From: Bacteriovoracaceae bacterium
GTDB lineage: Bacteria; Bdellovibrionota; UBA1018
DNA: 9,387 bases
NCBI GenBank assembly: GCA_947500275.1
Contig: CANMSW010000077.1
Span: forward strand, 1-9,387
Reading direction: 5' to 3'
The notes beneath the pieces are model-generated. The model saw only the letters and a list, made by a program, of their open reading frames with translations. It had not been told where the DNA came from and did not search any database. The position numbers and the translations under genes are program-made. Shown here piece by piece: positions 1-7,092 of the stretch (the stretch's first letter is position 1; every line of letters begins with the position of its first letter).

Positions 1-9
1 GTCATCATT

Positions 10-1374
10 TCAGCCAAACCGAATGCCTTCGATTGGCTCGATTTGCGACGCCCTGCGGCTTGGATAGAGGCAAGCTGCCAGGACAATCAGGGTCGCAGCG
101 ACTGCAACCAGAAGGATCAGTATCGGATCGACCACGACGGGAAGAGTACGGTCGTAATAAATGTCAGGGAGCTGAATGAACTCCCACCGCTTGAGGACCC
201 CACAAAGAAGTAAACCCAGCGCTGTACCGCTCCCCACCCCTATCACTCCGATGAAAATACCTTCAGCCACGAAAATAGCGGCCACTTCCCCCGTCCTCGC
301 ACCCATCGCCCGCAGGATCGAAATCTCTTTCTTCTTTTCCAGCACCATCAACGTCAACGTGGTTACAATATTGAACGACGCCACAACGACGATGAACGCT
401 AGAATAATAAACATCGCCATGCGCTCGAGGCGCAGTGAACCAAAGAGACGTCCGTTCATTTCAATCCAATCTTGAACCCTAAATCCCGGTAAACTCTCTC
501 GAACCCACGAACCCAGCTCAGGAGCGTTTTCAAAATTATTCAGAGTCAGTTCAAGACTCGATACTACTCCGGACTTCCTCAGGAACGAGCGGACTCCTGG
601 CGCTCTTGTAAACGCCACTTGCAGCTCTTGCTCTGGAATTCCGGATTGATAAATACCTTCGATCACAAATCGCTTCATGCGGGGGACTGACGAGAGTGGC
701 CCTTCCGTCTCTGTAGGCGAAATCAAAGTGGCTTGATCTCCTACTAGGAGGTGCATTTCATTCGCGAGCTCCTTACCGACATATAAGCCGGGTAACCGAA
801 TTTGCTCACCTGAGCCGGAAGGGTCAGGCACACGCAGAAGAAGGGGGTCTGCTGTCTCCACGATCTGAGACTTCATTCGCTCGAGGCGCTCATCCGTGAC
901 CCCCTTGATGACGACCCCACCTACTTTTCGGCCCGACTTCAGAATTGCTTCAGCCGAGACCACGGGCCAGAGAGCAACTAGCTCCTTACCCAGCCTTCTT
1001 TCAAGCTTCTCCACTTTATTGCGAAGATCTTCTGAATCGGGAATGTATCCCTGATCGAATCCCTCAAGACGAACAGTCGGCGTCACCAAAATATGCAAAT
1101 CCGAAGTCATCAACCTCTTGCGAAGTTCCGACTCAAACCCCCCCATGACCGAAAGAACCACCACCATTGCGGTGACGCCGAGAGCGACCCCACCGATCGA
1201 AATCAGAGTGATGAGACTTAAGAATCGAGACTGTTTTTTGCCTCGTAGATAGCGAAACCCTACGCGAGCCGTCCAGGGGCTCCTCCAAAGGAAAGAAAAA
1301 GGATTCCCCTTTCTAACCAGGGAGGAGCCCGGGTGCTTCGACTGCGATTTTAGATCTGCGGAGAAATTCGACAT
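10..1374 (-). CDS. lolC: LolC/LolE-family lipoprotein-releasing ABC transporter permease
   Basis: This 454-residue protein is the inner-membrane permease subunit of the Lol system, which extracts mature lipoproteins from the inner membrane and hands them to LolA; it needs an ATPase partner, LolD, which is not in the window. Residues about 38-48 (GFRYLRGKKQ) and the helix at 52-79 match the usual LolC/E start. A large periplasmic MacB-like domain follows (about 80-315), then three FtsX-type helices near 318-345, 365-392 and 413-436. The coupling segment EKKKEISILRAMGA (346-359) and the end YPSRRASQIEPIEG are family hallmarks. The ATG follows a GAAGGG ribosome site and lies 12 nt after the fadJ stop, so the two are probably cotranscribed. 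The N-terminus is about 35 residues longer than in E. coli LolC or LolE. Whether it acts as LolC, LolE or a single LolF-type subunit cannot be decided here. Confidence 0.9.
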   Translation of the reverse strand: MSNFSADLKSQSKHPGSSLVRKGNPFSFLWRSPWTARVGFRYLRGKKQSRFLSLITLISIGGVALGVTAMVVVLSVMGGFESELRKRLMTSDLHILVTPTVRLEGFDQGYIPDSEDLRNKVEKLERRLGKELVALWPVVSAEAILKSGRKVGGVVIKGVTDERLERMKSQIVETADPLLLRVPDPSGSGEQIRLPGLYVGKELANEMHLLVGDQATLISPTETEGPLSSVPRMKRFVIEGIYQSGIPEQELQVAFTRAPGVRSFLRKSGVVSSLELTLNNFENAPELGSWVRESLPGFRVQDWIEMNGRLFGSLRLERMAMFIILAFIVVVASFNIVTTLTLMVLEKKKEISILRAMGARTGEVAAIFVAEGIFIGVIGVGSGTALGLLLCGVLKRWEFIQLPDIYYDRTLPVVVDPILILLVAVAATLIVLAACLYPSRRASQIEPIEGIRFG

Positions 1375-1386
1375 CTAGCCCTTCAA

Positions 1387-3684
1387 TCAAGCCTCATAAA
1401 ACTTCCGCCCTTGCGCTGCCATGTTCACGAGAGCAGGGGCAGGCGCGAATCGAGGCCCCACTTGTTTCTCCAAAGCTCGCAAGCGATCCACAAGCCGCTG
1501 AGCCCCTAGCGTGTCAGCATACCTCAAGAGCCCCCCGCGAAACGGAGGGAATCCGGTGCCCATGATCATACCGAGGTCGACTTCCGCCGCAGATTGAACG
1601 ACGCCCTCTTCCAAGCATCGCGCCGCCTCGTTGATCATCGGCAGAACGCAACGCTCTACAATCGATTCATCAGCAATCTTCCCTTGAACCGGCTCGACTC
1701 CGATCAATTTGTAGATCTCGGGATCCAGTCGCTTTACACGCCCATCTTTTCCCTCATAGACGTAAAGCCCTTTTCCGTTTTTCTTCCCGAGTCGTCCGGC
1801 CGCCACCACTTTACCCTGCCCAGGCGCAGGCGCCATTCTCTCTCCGAAGGCATCATGAAGAATATGAGCGACTTTCTCACCCACATCGACGCCAACTTCG
1901 TCGATCAACTCCATGGGGCCCATCGGCATCCCAAAAGTTTCCATCGCACGATCGAGCTCATCAATCGGTGCCCCCTCTGAAAGCATGTAAGTCGCTTCAT
2001 TCAGGTAAGGCATCAAAAGACGATTCACCAGGAAGCCGGGGCTGTCTTTCACGACAATCGGAGTCTTTCCGATCCTCTTGCTAAACTGATATACGGTACT
2101 CACTGCCCGATCATCTGACTTTTCGCCTCGAATCACTTCGATCAACGGCATCTTCGCAACCGGATTAAAGAAGTGCATTCCAGCGAATCGCTCTGGTCGC
2201 TTAAATGCCTTCTGCATTTCCGATATAGAGAGCGAAGAGGTGTTTGACGCAACTACACACTGGTCAGAGATTTTAGTCTCGAGCTCTTGGAATACCGATT
2301 TCTTTATATCCATTTTCTCGATCACTGCTTCAATCACAAGATCTACGCCTCCGAAGCCTGAGTAATCGAGGATAGGCGCGATGTGATTTACCTTCTGAAG
2401 CTTTTGGCGCTGATTAATCCGTTTGCGCTTCAATTGCTTGTCAAAGATTCGAATCGCAGCAGTCATTCCCGCGGAAAGCGCAGCAGGTGTCAAATCCTTC
2501 ATTCTGACCGTGATGTCCTTCTCCGCGAGGAGCTGAGCAATACCACCGCCCATAACGCCCGCGCCGAGGACCGCGGCCGAGTCAACCGATGTTGCGACGT
2601 CACCCAGTTGTTCGCCCACGCCTCTGGACTTCTTAACCGACTCAGTCAGGAAGAAGAGACCGACCAAGTTTCGGGAAACATCCGTGACTGCTAACTTACC
2701 GAAAGCGCTCGCTTCGCGCTGCATGGCGCGGTCACGCTGACTTCCATGTAAACGCGGCCCAAAGTAACCAGACGTATCACTGAGAACGTCGATCGCTTCG
2801 AGCGTCGCTGGGTAATGTCCCTTTGTTTTTGCGATCACTCCTTCACGCGCCTTTTTCAGCATGAAAGCGCGACCAAAGGGGGTCTTTTCGAGCAAACTAC
2901 CTGCAGCACCACCCACGCCACCTAACTTAGGCTCTTTCGCGAGTCGCCGACCTTCTTTGAGCGACTTCAAATTCAATGCGACCCAACGAAGAGCGTTTTC
3001 CTCGAAATTTTCTTTCGGCAAACACGCTTCGATCAGCCCCGCCTTTGATGCTCGCTCGCCGTTGAGCTGCTTACTTGCCAAAATCATTTCAAGTGCCGTG
3101 GCTAAGCCGACTTTGCGAGGTAATCGAACGCACCCCCCCATACCTGGTACGAAGCCCAGCATCACTTCAGGCAATCCAATTTTGGTAGCAGGATCATTTG
3201 ACGCAACTGTCGCGGTACAGGCGAGAGTCATTTCACATCCGCCTCCCAGAGCCGTACCGTTAACTGCTGCAACCGTAGGAACCTTTAAGTCTTCCCAGCG
3301 ATCCAGGAGCTTCTGACCCAAGCGAGAAAGGCTCTCGGCTTCCTCAGCCGTTTTTGCGGACCGAATCAAATCAATGTCGGCACCAGCGACAAAGTTTCCA
3401 GCTTTTCCAGAAAATAGTACAAGCGCACCTATATCGCCTTTTGCGATCAGACTCTCGAGCTCGGGAATAACGCGATCAAACTCCTCCATCACCTTACGAC
3501 TGAGCTTGTTCACTTTCTCGCCTGGGAGATCCATCACGACTTTCCAAATATTCTTGTCGCCGCCCCCCTCCCAACGGGTGAGAGTAAAAACTTGATTTGC
3601 CTTACCGGATACTCCCTGCATGTCGCCCCCTGCTGTCTTCATTTGATCTGGTCCCACATTGGTGCACTGCTCAGTTGCCCCCAA
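1387..3684 (-). CDS. fadJ: FadJ-like enoyl-CoA hydratase / 3-hydroxyacyl-CoA dehydrogenase
   Basis: This 765-residue multifunctional beta-oxidation protein hydrates trans-2-enoyl-CoA and oxidises 3-hydroxyacyl-CoA with NAD in the cytoplasm. The N-terminal crotonase domain (about 32-300) has the oxyanion-hole region NFVAGADI (97-104), ALGGGCE with catalytic Glu151, and GLPE with Glu173. The dehydrogenase half starts at the nucleotide-binding GAGVMGGGIA (374-383). It carries the catalytic histidine in GMHFFNPV (His504) and Glu516 in IEVIRG, followed by SPGF and FGMPMGP in the helical domains to about residue 730. Length is slightly above the roughly 715 residues of E. coli FadJ. No thiolase (FadI) gene is adjacent, so the last step of the cycle is encoded elsewhere. 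The chosen TTG start has a GAGGTGATC ribosome site 5 nt upstream; ATG codons at residues 15 and 22 are alternatives. FadB-type assignment is possible. Confidence 0.93.
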   Translation of the reverse strand: MGATEQCTNVGPDQMKTAGGDMQGVSGKANQVFTLTRWEGGGDKNIWKVVMDLPGEKVNKLSRKVMEEFDRVIPELESLIAKGDIGALVLFSGKAGNFVAGADIDLIRSAKTAEEAESLSRLGQKLLDRWEDLKVPTVAAVNGTALGGGCEMTLACTATVASNDPATKIGLPEVMLGFVPGMGGCVRLPRKVGLATALEMILASKQLNGERASKAGLIEACLPKENFEENALRWVALNLKSLKEGRRLAKEPKLGGVGGAAGSLLEKTPFGRAFMLKKAREGVIAKTKGHYPATLEAIDVLSDTSGYFGPRLHGSQRDRAMQREASAFGKLAVTDVSRNLVGLFFLTESVKKSRGVGEQLGDVATSVDSAAVLGAGVMGGGIAQLLAEKDITVRMKDLTPAALSAGMTAAIRIFDKQLKRKRINQRQKLQKVNHIAPILDYSGFGGVDLVIEAVIEKMDIKKSVFQELETKISDQCVVASNTSSLSISEMQKAFKRPERFAGMHFFNPVAKMPLIEVIRGEKSDDRAVSTVYQFSKRIGKTPIVVKDSPGFLVNRLLMPYLNEATYMLSEGAPIDELDRAMETFGMPMGPMELIDEVGVDVGEKVAHILHDAFGERMAPAPGQGKVVAAGRLGKKNGKGLYVYEGKDGRVKRLDPEIYKLIGVEPVQGKIADESIVERCVLPMINEAARCLEEGVVQSAAEVDLGMIMGTGFPPFRGGLLRYADTLGAQRLVDRLRALEKQVGPRFAPAPALVNMAAQGRKFYEA

Positions 3685-3695
3685 ACGGGGATCAC
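3685..3695 (-). promoter_or_regulatory. Long Shine-Dalgarno match supporting the fadJ TTG start
   Basis: On the minus strand GAGGTGATC is followed by CCCGT and then TTG. The nine bases are an uninterrupted match to the end of 16S rRNA (complement of GATCACCTC), at a 5-nt spacing. This is the best ribosome site seen in the window and favours TTG over the downstream ATG codons. Confidence 0.65.
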
Positions 3696-3714
3696 CTCAA
3701 AGCATTGGAATCAT

Positions 3715-3788
3715 AAGGTCACAGCGGCCACTTAGACAACCGATCATCCATAGCCTGCGTATGTTGGGCTTAAGCCTTCAGTGACCTT
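3715..3788. repeat. Inverted 8-bp repeat and 10-bp palindrome in the fadJ leader
   Basis: AAGGTCAC at 3715-3722 is repeated in inverted orientation as GTGACCTT at 3781-3788, with 58 nt between. Inside the interval, GGCTTAAGCC at 3767-3776 is a perfect 10-bp palindrome. The region is the 134-nt gap upstream of fadJ, where its promoter and any regulator sites should lie. No convincing -35/-10 pair or T-tract terminator was found here. A regulatory role is a guess. Confidence 0.25.
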
Positions 3789-3818
3789 CTAAATCTTGAT
3801 CTTTCAACTCCATCAGAT

Positions 3819-4334
3819 TCAATGCGGAAACGACCGAACCGCTGCACCCGCAACCCACGCCAGCCACGCGATGACCAACAAGGACCGAAACGCCTTACCA
3901 CGCAGCGCTACAATCGGAAGTCGTCCTCCCATAAACCATGCATTGAGCGCGAGATGGATAGCCAGGGGAGGCCAAGCCATCGCCATCAAGAAACGGTTTG
4001 CACCCAGCGAGGGAACCGAAAAAATGGGGGTCGTCACCAAGAGCACAAGCCAAGCATCCAGAATGTAAAGGTCGCGTAGAGATTTCAACTTGAACGTGGG
4101 CCATCCATAGAGCTTCCACGCGAACACTGCATGCCCAGTCATCCAAACAAAACTGACCATGAAAAACGCCCGCGGAATTGGATCCATGCTCATCAAATCG
4201 CCCTCCCCGTGCCGAAGAGGCCACAAGTAATGAACAGCCACGTAACCAACTGCGAAAAACCAAGAAATCAAACGATTGATCTTCACACTATTCATGTGTT
4301 GTCCCAAACCATTTCTGCCTGGCCCATCTTCCAT
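3819..4334 (-). CDS. Small multi-span membrane protein of unknown function
   Basis: I do not recognise this 171-residue protein. It is strongly hydrophobic, with about four or five membrane segments near residues 22-40, 56-75, 90-108, 115-135 and 148-167, rich in Trp and aromatic residues, and with short polar loops. No catalytic motif is apparent; RHGEGD (41-46) lies in the first loop. The listed ATG has an AGAGG ribosome site only 3 nt away. A second ATG at residue 14 (position 4295), which gives MNSVKINRLISWFF, is a more typical membrane-protein start with a weaker GGGA site, so the start is uncertain. It lies between the LysR gene (120 nt upstream) and fadJ (134 nt downstream), all on the same strand. 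Nothing in that context points to a role. Length, hydrophobicity and uninterrupted reading frame make it a likely real gene. Confidence 0.7.
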   Translation of the reverse strand: MEDGPGRNGLGQHMNSVKINRLISWFFAVGYVAVHYLWPLRHGEGDLMSMDPIPRAFFMVSFVWMTGHAVFAWKLYGWPTFKLKSLRDLYILDAWLVLLVTTPIFSVPSLGANRFLMAMAWPPLAIHLALNAWFMGGRLPIVALRGKAFRSLLVIAWLAWVAGAAVRSFPH

Positions 4335-4406
4335 GATCCTCTGAGTTGAAAAACTTTGTTCGAATACTCTGGGGCGAAAAGTCCTTAATGAGCGAATTCT
4401 TCAACT

Positions 4407-4430
4407 GCTTTCCGAAGTACCTGCGAAAGC
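4407..4430. other. Hairpin in the gap between the LysR gene and the small membrane protein gene
   Basis: GCTTTC (4407-4412) and GAAAGC (4425-4430) form a 6-bp stem around a 12-nt loop, followed on the plus strand by six A residues. On the minus strand, where the flanking genes are transcribed, the T-run precedes the stem, so this is not a standard intrinsic terminator. The remaining part of the 120-nt gap shows no clear promoter. Confidence 0.2.
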
Positions 4431-4454
4431 AAAAAATAGGAGATCAGCATCCTA

Positions 4455-5360
4455 TCAATCCAAACGGAACTCCTTCATCAACCAAGCGGCGCCCGGATTT
4501 TGTATTTTACGAGATGCGGCAATCAGGAATAGCTCTTCGTAGACATCAGTCAGCTCGCCAATCTTATGGAGTGTTTTCTCTTGTAAATATTCGCGAACAG
4601 CGAATTCTGGCATGACTGTCATTCCCACCTCCCGCAAAGCAAGGAGCTTTTGAACCATCACATCCTGAGTTTCAGCCATAACCTCGACTGATATGTCATG
4701 AGCCTTACAAAAATTCTCAAACTCATGTCGCACCCGACTATCACCAGTGGGAATCACGAATGACTGTTGATTCAGAGAAGCCGGAAATTGATTTTTAAGA
4801 GGGACAAAACGCCGCGCCCCCACCACGACTAACGGTAGGCGAGCAATTCTGCGAGTGTAAATGCGTCCCGGCTCACACAATGGAATTGCGTTCGCCAGAA
4901 TGAGATCAACTTTATACTCGGTCAACTCACGAAGAAGATCATCTGGACTTCCCTCGATCACCGATACCAAGCAATTCCGGGCCCGAATCACGTCCTCGAC
5001 AAGCTTTACTGTTAGATGCTTTGGAATCGAATCAAGGGCTCCCACTTTCAAATGGGTACGCGCTTCGCTTTTTCGATCATGAACCGCTTCGATCATCTCC
5101 CCGCCCAGGCGAAAGATCTCTTTCGCGTACGAAAGCATGATCTTACCTCTCTCATTCGGCGTTATTTTTCGGTGCTCGCGCACAAAAAGCGGAAATCCCA
5201 AATTCTCCTCAAATTGTTTCATCTGAATAGAAAGCGCGGACTGGCCAATATTCAAAAATTCCGATGCACGACTTAAATTCCCCCTCAGGGCAATCATATA
5301 GAAGCAATAAAGGTGATGGTAGTTGACCCAAACCGGCCGGCCGTCGATCTCGATTTTCAT
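4455..5360 (-). CDS. NhaR-like LysR-family transcriptional regulator
   Basis: A 301-residue DNA-binding regulator. The N-terminus, VNYHHLYCFYMIAL then GNLSRASEFLNIGQSALS and FEENLGFPLFVREHRKITP, is a LysR winged helix-turn-helix of the NhaR subtype, in which NYxHLYYFW is characteristic. The remaining 220 residues form the two-lobed effector-binding domain, with VGALDSIPKHLT opening the first lobe. NhaR of E. coli has almost the same length and responds to sodium and pH; the effector here is unknown. ATG at 5360 is preferred because the homology begins just after it. An in-frame TTG at 5381 would add MCWYYQY without a ribosome site. No Shine-Dalgarno is visible before the ATG either. The gene is divergent from a carbonic anhydrase-DUF1275 pair, which it probably regulates, as is common for this family. 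Confidence 0.9.
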   Translation of the reverse strand: MKIEIDGRPVWVNYHHLYCFYMIALRGNLSRASEFLNIGQSALSIQMKQFEENLGFPLFVREHRKITPNERGKIMLSYAKEIFRLGGEMIEAVHDRKSEARTHLKVGALDSIPKHLTVKLVEDVIRARNCLVSVIEGSPDDLLRELTEYKVDLILANAIPLCEPGRIYTRRIARLPLVVVGARRFVPLKNQFPASLNQQSFVIPTGDSRVRHEFENFCKAHDISVEVMAETQDVMVQKLLALREVGMTVMPEFAVREYLQEKTLHKIGELTDVYEELFLIAASRKIQNPGAAWLMKEFRLD

Positions 5361-5373
5361 GTATTGATAATAC
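5360..5373. promoter_or_regulatory. Candidate LysR operator (T-N11-A with dyad symmetry)
   Basis: GTATT-GAT-AATAC (5361-5373) is a perfect 5-bp dyad with a 3-nt centre. Counting from T at 5360 to A at 5372 it satisfies the T-N11-A rule of LysR-type binding sites. It lies in the 60-75 nt spacer between the divergent regulator and carbonic anhydrase genes, touching the regulator's ATG, which is the expected place for an autoregulated divergent control site. Confidence 0.5.
5367..5372 (-). promoter_or_regulatory. Possible -10 element of the LysR gene (leaderless start)
   Basis: The minus strand reads TATTAT, then CAATAC, then ATG. A -10 box here would place transcription initiation at or next to the ATG. 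That fits the lack of any ribosome site before it. No good -35 is seen at the usual distance, so the call is weak. Confidence 0.3.
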
Positions 5374-5435
5374 CAACACAAAATAAAAAAAATATGAAGT
5401 TTATTGAACGATAAAAAAGCGTGATTCTAGTCGGC

Positions 5436-6098
5436 ATGGAACGACAACATTTTCTAAACGATGCCAAGCATTCCGCGAAAACCCCAGAAACAGAAGGACA
5501 TAAGAACCTACGAAAACTTCTCGAAGGCAATAAGCGATTTATTGAGGGCATAAGGTCGGTCGAACCTCTCCTTGCCCACAAGAAAATGCCCGACTTGGCA
5601 GCCCAAGGACAAAAACCCTTCGCAGTTGTTTTGACTTGCTCGGACTCACGAAGTCCCGTCGAACTCATTTTCGATCAAGGTGTTGGAGACCTTTTCGTAG
5701 TCCGAGTCGCAGGTAACGTCGTAGCCCCTAGTCTTCTGGCCAGTATTGAATTCGCAGTTGCAAACTTCGGATCTCCTCTCATCCTAGTACTGGGTCACAC
5801 GCAATGCGGAGCCGTAAAGGCAACCGTAGACCACGTTTGTGATAGCTCCAAGGCACTTCCCTCTCCCCATCTCGAGGAGCTCGTTGGGAGAATTCGTCCT
5901 TCCATTGACCTAACTGAGGGCGTCTGCGATCAGAAGTCCGCTGAGTTTCTGAGCCGTGCCACAATCACTAACGTGCGCCGAAGTATGAACTTGATCCAAG
6001 AGCAAAGCAGAATCGTAAGGGATCTTCTCGCCTCCGGCCAACTCGAGATTGCAGGAGGGATACTCGATATTTCTAATGGTCGAGTCGCCGTCATTTAA
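5436..6098 (+). CDS. Beta-class carbonic anhydrase
   Basis: This zinc enzyme interconverts CO2 and bicarbonate. From the ATG at 5436 it has about 220 residues, normal for bacterial beta-carbonic anhydrases. CSDSR supplies a zinc Cys and the Asp-Arg dyad (Cys73, Asp75, Arg77 when counted from the GTG at 5421), and GHTQCG supplies the other zinc ligands (His126, Cys129). FDQGVGDLFVVRVAGNV and SIEFAV between them are also family signatures. There is no signal peptide, so it is cytoplasmic. The GTG at 5421 would add five residues; neither start has a convincing ribosome site. It is the first gene of a pair with a DUF1275 membrane protein and is divergent from a NhaR-like regulator. Carbonic anhydrases of this class often sit beside SulP-type bicarbonate transporters, but here the neighbour belongs to a different family. 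Confidence 0.94.
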   Translation: MERQHFLNDAKHSAKTPETEGHKNLRKLLEGNKRFIEGIRSVEPLLAHKKMPDLAAQGQKPFAVVLTCSDSRSPVELIFDQGVGDLFVVRVAGNVVAPSLLASIEFAVANFGSPLILVLGHTQCGAVKATVDHVCDSSKALPSPHLEELVGRIRPSIDLTEGVCDQKSAEFLSRATITNVRRSMNLIQEQSRIVRDLLASGQLEIAGGILDISNGRVAVI

Positions 6099-6120
6099 AA
6101 CGAAAATCGAGTTCTAACCT

Positions 6121-6891
6121 ATGTATCGCCTTGAGCGCCAGGACTTCGTTCAGTCTCGGTTTCTTACACTTTGGTCTCTACTCGGTTACCAAGCAGGATT
6201 CATCAACGCCTTTGGTTTTCTCGCCTGTGGTCGTTATGTTTCCCATGTGACTGGAGTAGGCACCCAAGTCGGAATCGCAATCGGCGAAAGTAATATCGCA
6301 TTTGCCTTGGAACTCTTTGGATTTCCGCTCTTCTTTATCCTAGGCGCATTCGTCAGCGGCGCCGTAACAGTGGCCCGGATCGAGAGAGGACTCCCCCCTC
6401 ATTTCGACCGGGTCACGCTCTTACTCCCGGCTGGCTTAGTGTCGCTCATCTACCTAGGGCAAAGTGGATTTTTTGGACCCTTCGGCGAACAACTTACTTT
6501 CACTAGGGACTTCGTGGTTCTGTATCTCCTGTCATTCCTCTGCGGTCTGCAGAACGGGTGCTTTGCTACCCTAACGAAAGGGCAAATCAGGACAACACAC
6601 TTAACAGGAATCAGTACCGACCTTGGGACCGATATGGCACGCCTCTGGCTCGGTCAACTTAAAGGCGAGGAACGGGGTTTAACTCTTCGCACTCAGATTG
6701 CCAGAATCTTGACCTTTGCATCTTTCGGATTGGGTTCAGTGTCGTCCGTTCTCATCTGTCGAAAACTTGAGTACGCAGGACTTCTCCTTCCACTTGTGAC
6801 TTCCATTTGTGTCGCTATCTTGGTTAGGATCGACAGCCTCGAGCTTGACCGAAAATACGGCTTAACCTCGCAAAACCTCTCAACAGTCTAA
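6121..6891 (+). CDS. DUF1275 (YoaK-type) family membrane protein
   Basis: A 256-residue inner-membrane protein of the DUF1275 family (E. coli YoaK is a known member name), whose biochemical function is not established. About six hydrophobic segments are visible, near residues 15-36, 64-84, 97-115, 130-150, 194-213 and 217-236. The family pattern is present: GYQAGFINAFGFLACG with YVSHVTG (39-45) near the start, and LCGLQNG (140-146) with RTTHLTGISTDLG (157-169) in the middle. It begins 22 nt after the carbonic anhydrase stop on the same strand, so the two are probably one transcript. The spacer has only a weak GAG ribosome site. Partnership with carbonic anhydrase suggests a link to bicarbonate, pH or ion handling, but that is inference from position only. 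Confidence 0.88.
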   Translation: MYRLERQDFVQSRFLTLWSLLGYQAGFINAFGFLACGRYVSHVTGVGTQVGIAIGESNIAFALELFGFPLFFILGAFVSGAVTVARIERGLPPHFDRVTLLLPAGLVSLIYLGQSGFFGPFGEQLTFTRDFVVLYLLSFLCGLQNGCFATLTKGQIRTTHLTGISTDLGTDMARLWLGQLKGEERGLTLRTQIARILTFASFGLGSVSSVLICRKLEYAGLLLPLVTSICVAILVRIDSLELDRKYGLTSQNLSTV

Positions 6892-6901
6892 TTCTTGACA
6901 A

Positions 6902-6946
6902 GCACGTCCGTGGAGCTCACGCGTGCGCGGATGTTCTAGATTTTTT
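6902..6946 (+). terminator. Possible terminator after the carbonic anhydrase-DUF1275 pair
   Basis: GCACG (6902-6906) pairs with CGTGC (6922-6926), and CGTG (6909-6912) with CACG (6918-6921), giving a GC-rich 9-bp stem with a 2-nt bulge and a GAGCT loop. A run of six T starts at 6941, 14 nt past the stem, which is farther than in a standard intrinsic terminator. It begins 11 nt after the DUF1275 stop codon. Confidence 0.35.
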
Positions 6947-6984
6947 CTATCCACACTCGCGAAACTCTATCACAATAGCGACAA

Positions 6985-6998
6985 CGTGAAGATTCACG
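6985..6998. promoter_or_regulatory. Perfect dyad CGTGAA-GA-TTCACG upstream of the YHYH gene
   Basis: Two 6-bp arms separated by 2 nt lie 46 nt before the ATG at 7045, where an operator or an RNA hairpin in the leader could act. No -35/-10 pair could be assigned with confidence in the rest of this 153-nt gap; a TTGACA at 6895-6900 has no -10 box at the right distance. Confidence 0.3.
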
Positions 6999-7092
6999 AG
7001 GTCTAGCGGCTTTGCACTCGCTAAGCTACGCATGAAGAGGCGATATGAAAACCAAGAAAATCATCGGTAAGGGATAGTCAGCTCTCCTTCTT

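Noticed and set aside
2861..3316. Plus-strand open frame opposite fadJ
   Set aside because: Shadow of the coding strand; no family resemblance, low-complexity composition and no ribosome site.
3895..4263. Alternative minus-strand frame inside the small membrane protein gene
   Set aside because: The frame at 3819-4334 has coherent membrane segments; the alternative has scattered Cys/Trp and no family features.
5361..5381. Earlier TTG start for the LysR gene adding MCWYYQY
   Set aside because: No ribosome site, the extension overlaps the operator-like dyad, and family homology begins after the ATG.
5394..5414. Tiny open frame MKFIER upstream of the carbonic anhydrase
   Set aside because: Six codons, no ribosome site, in A-rich DNA; nothing separates it from chance.
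6895..6900. Consensus-like -35 TTGACA after the DUF1275 stop
   Set aside because: No recognisable -10 at 16-18 nt; the position is GC-rich and part of a hairpin region.
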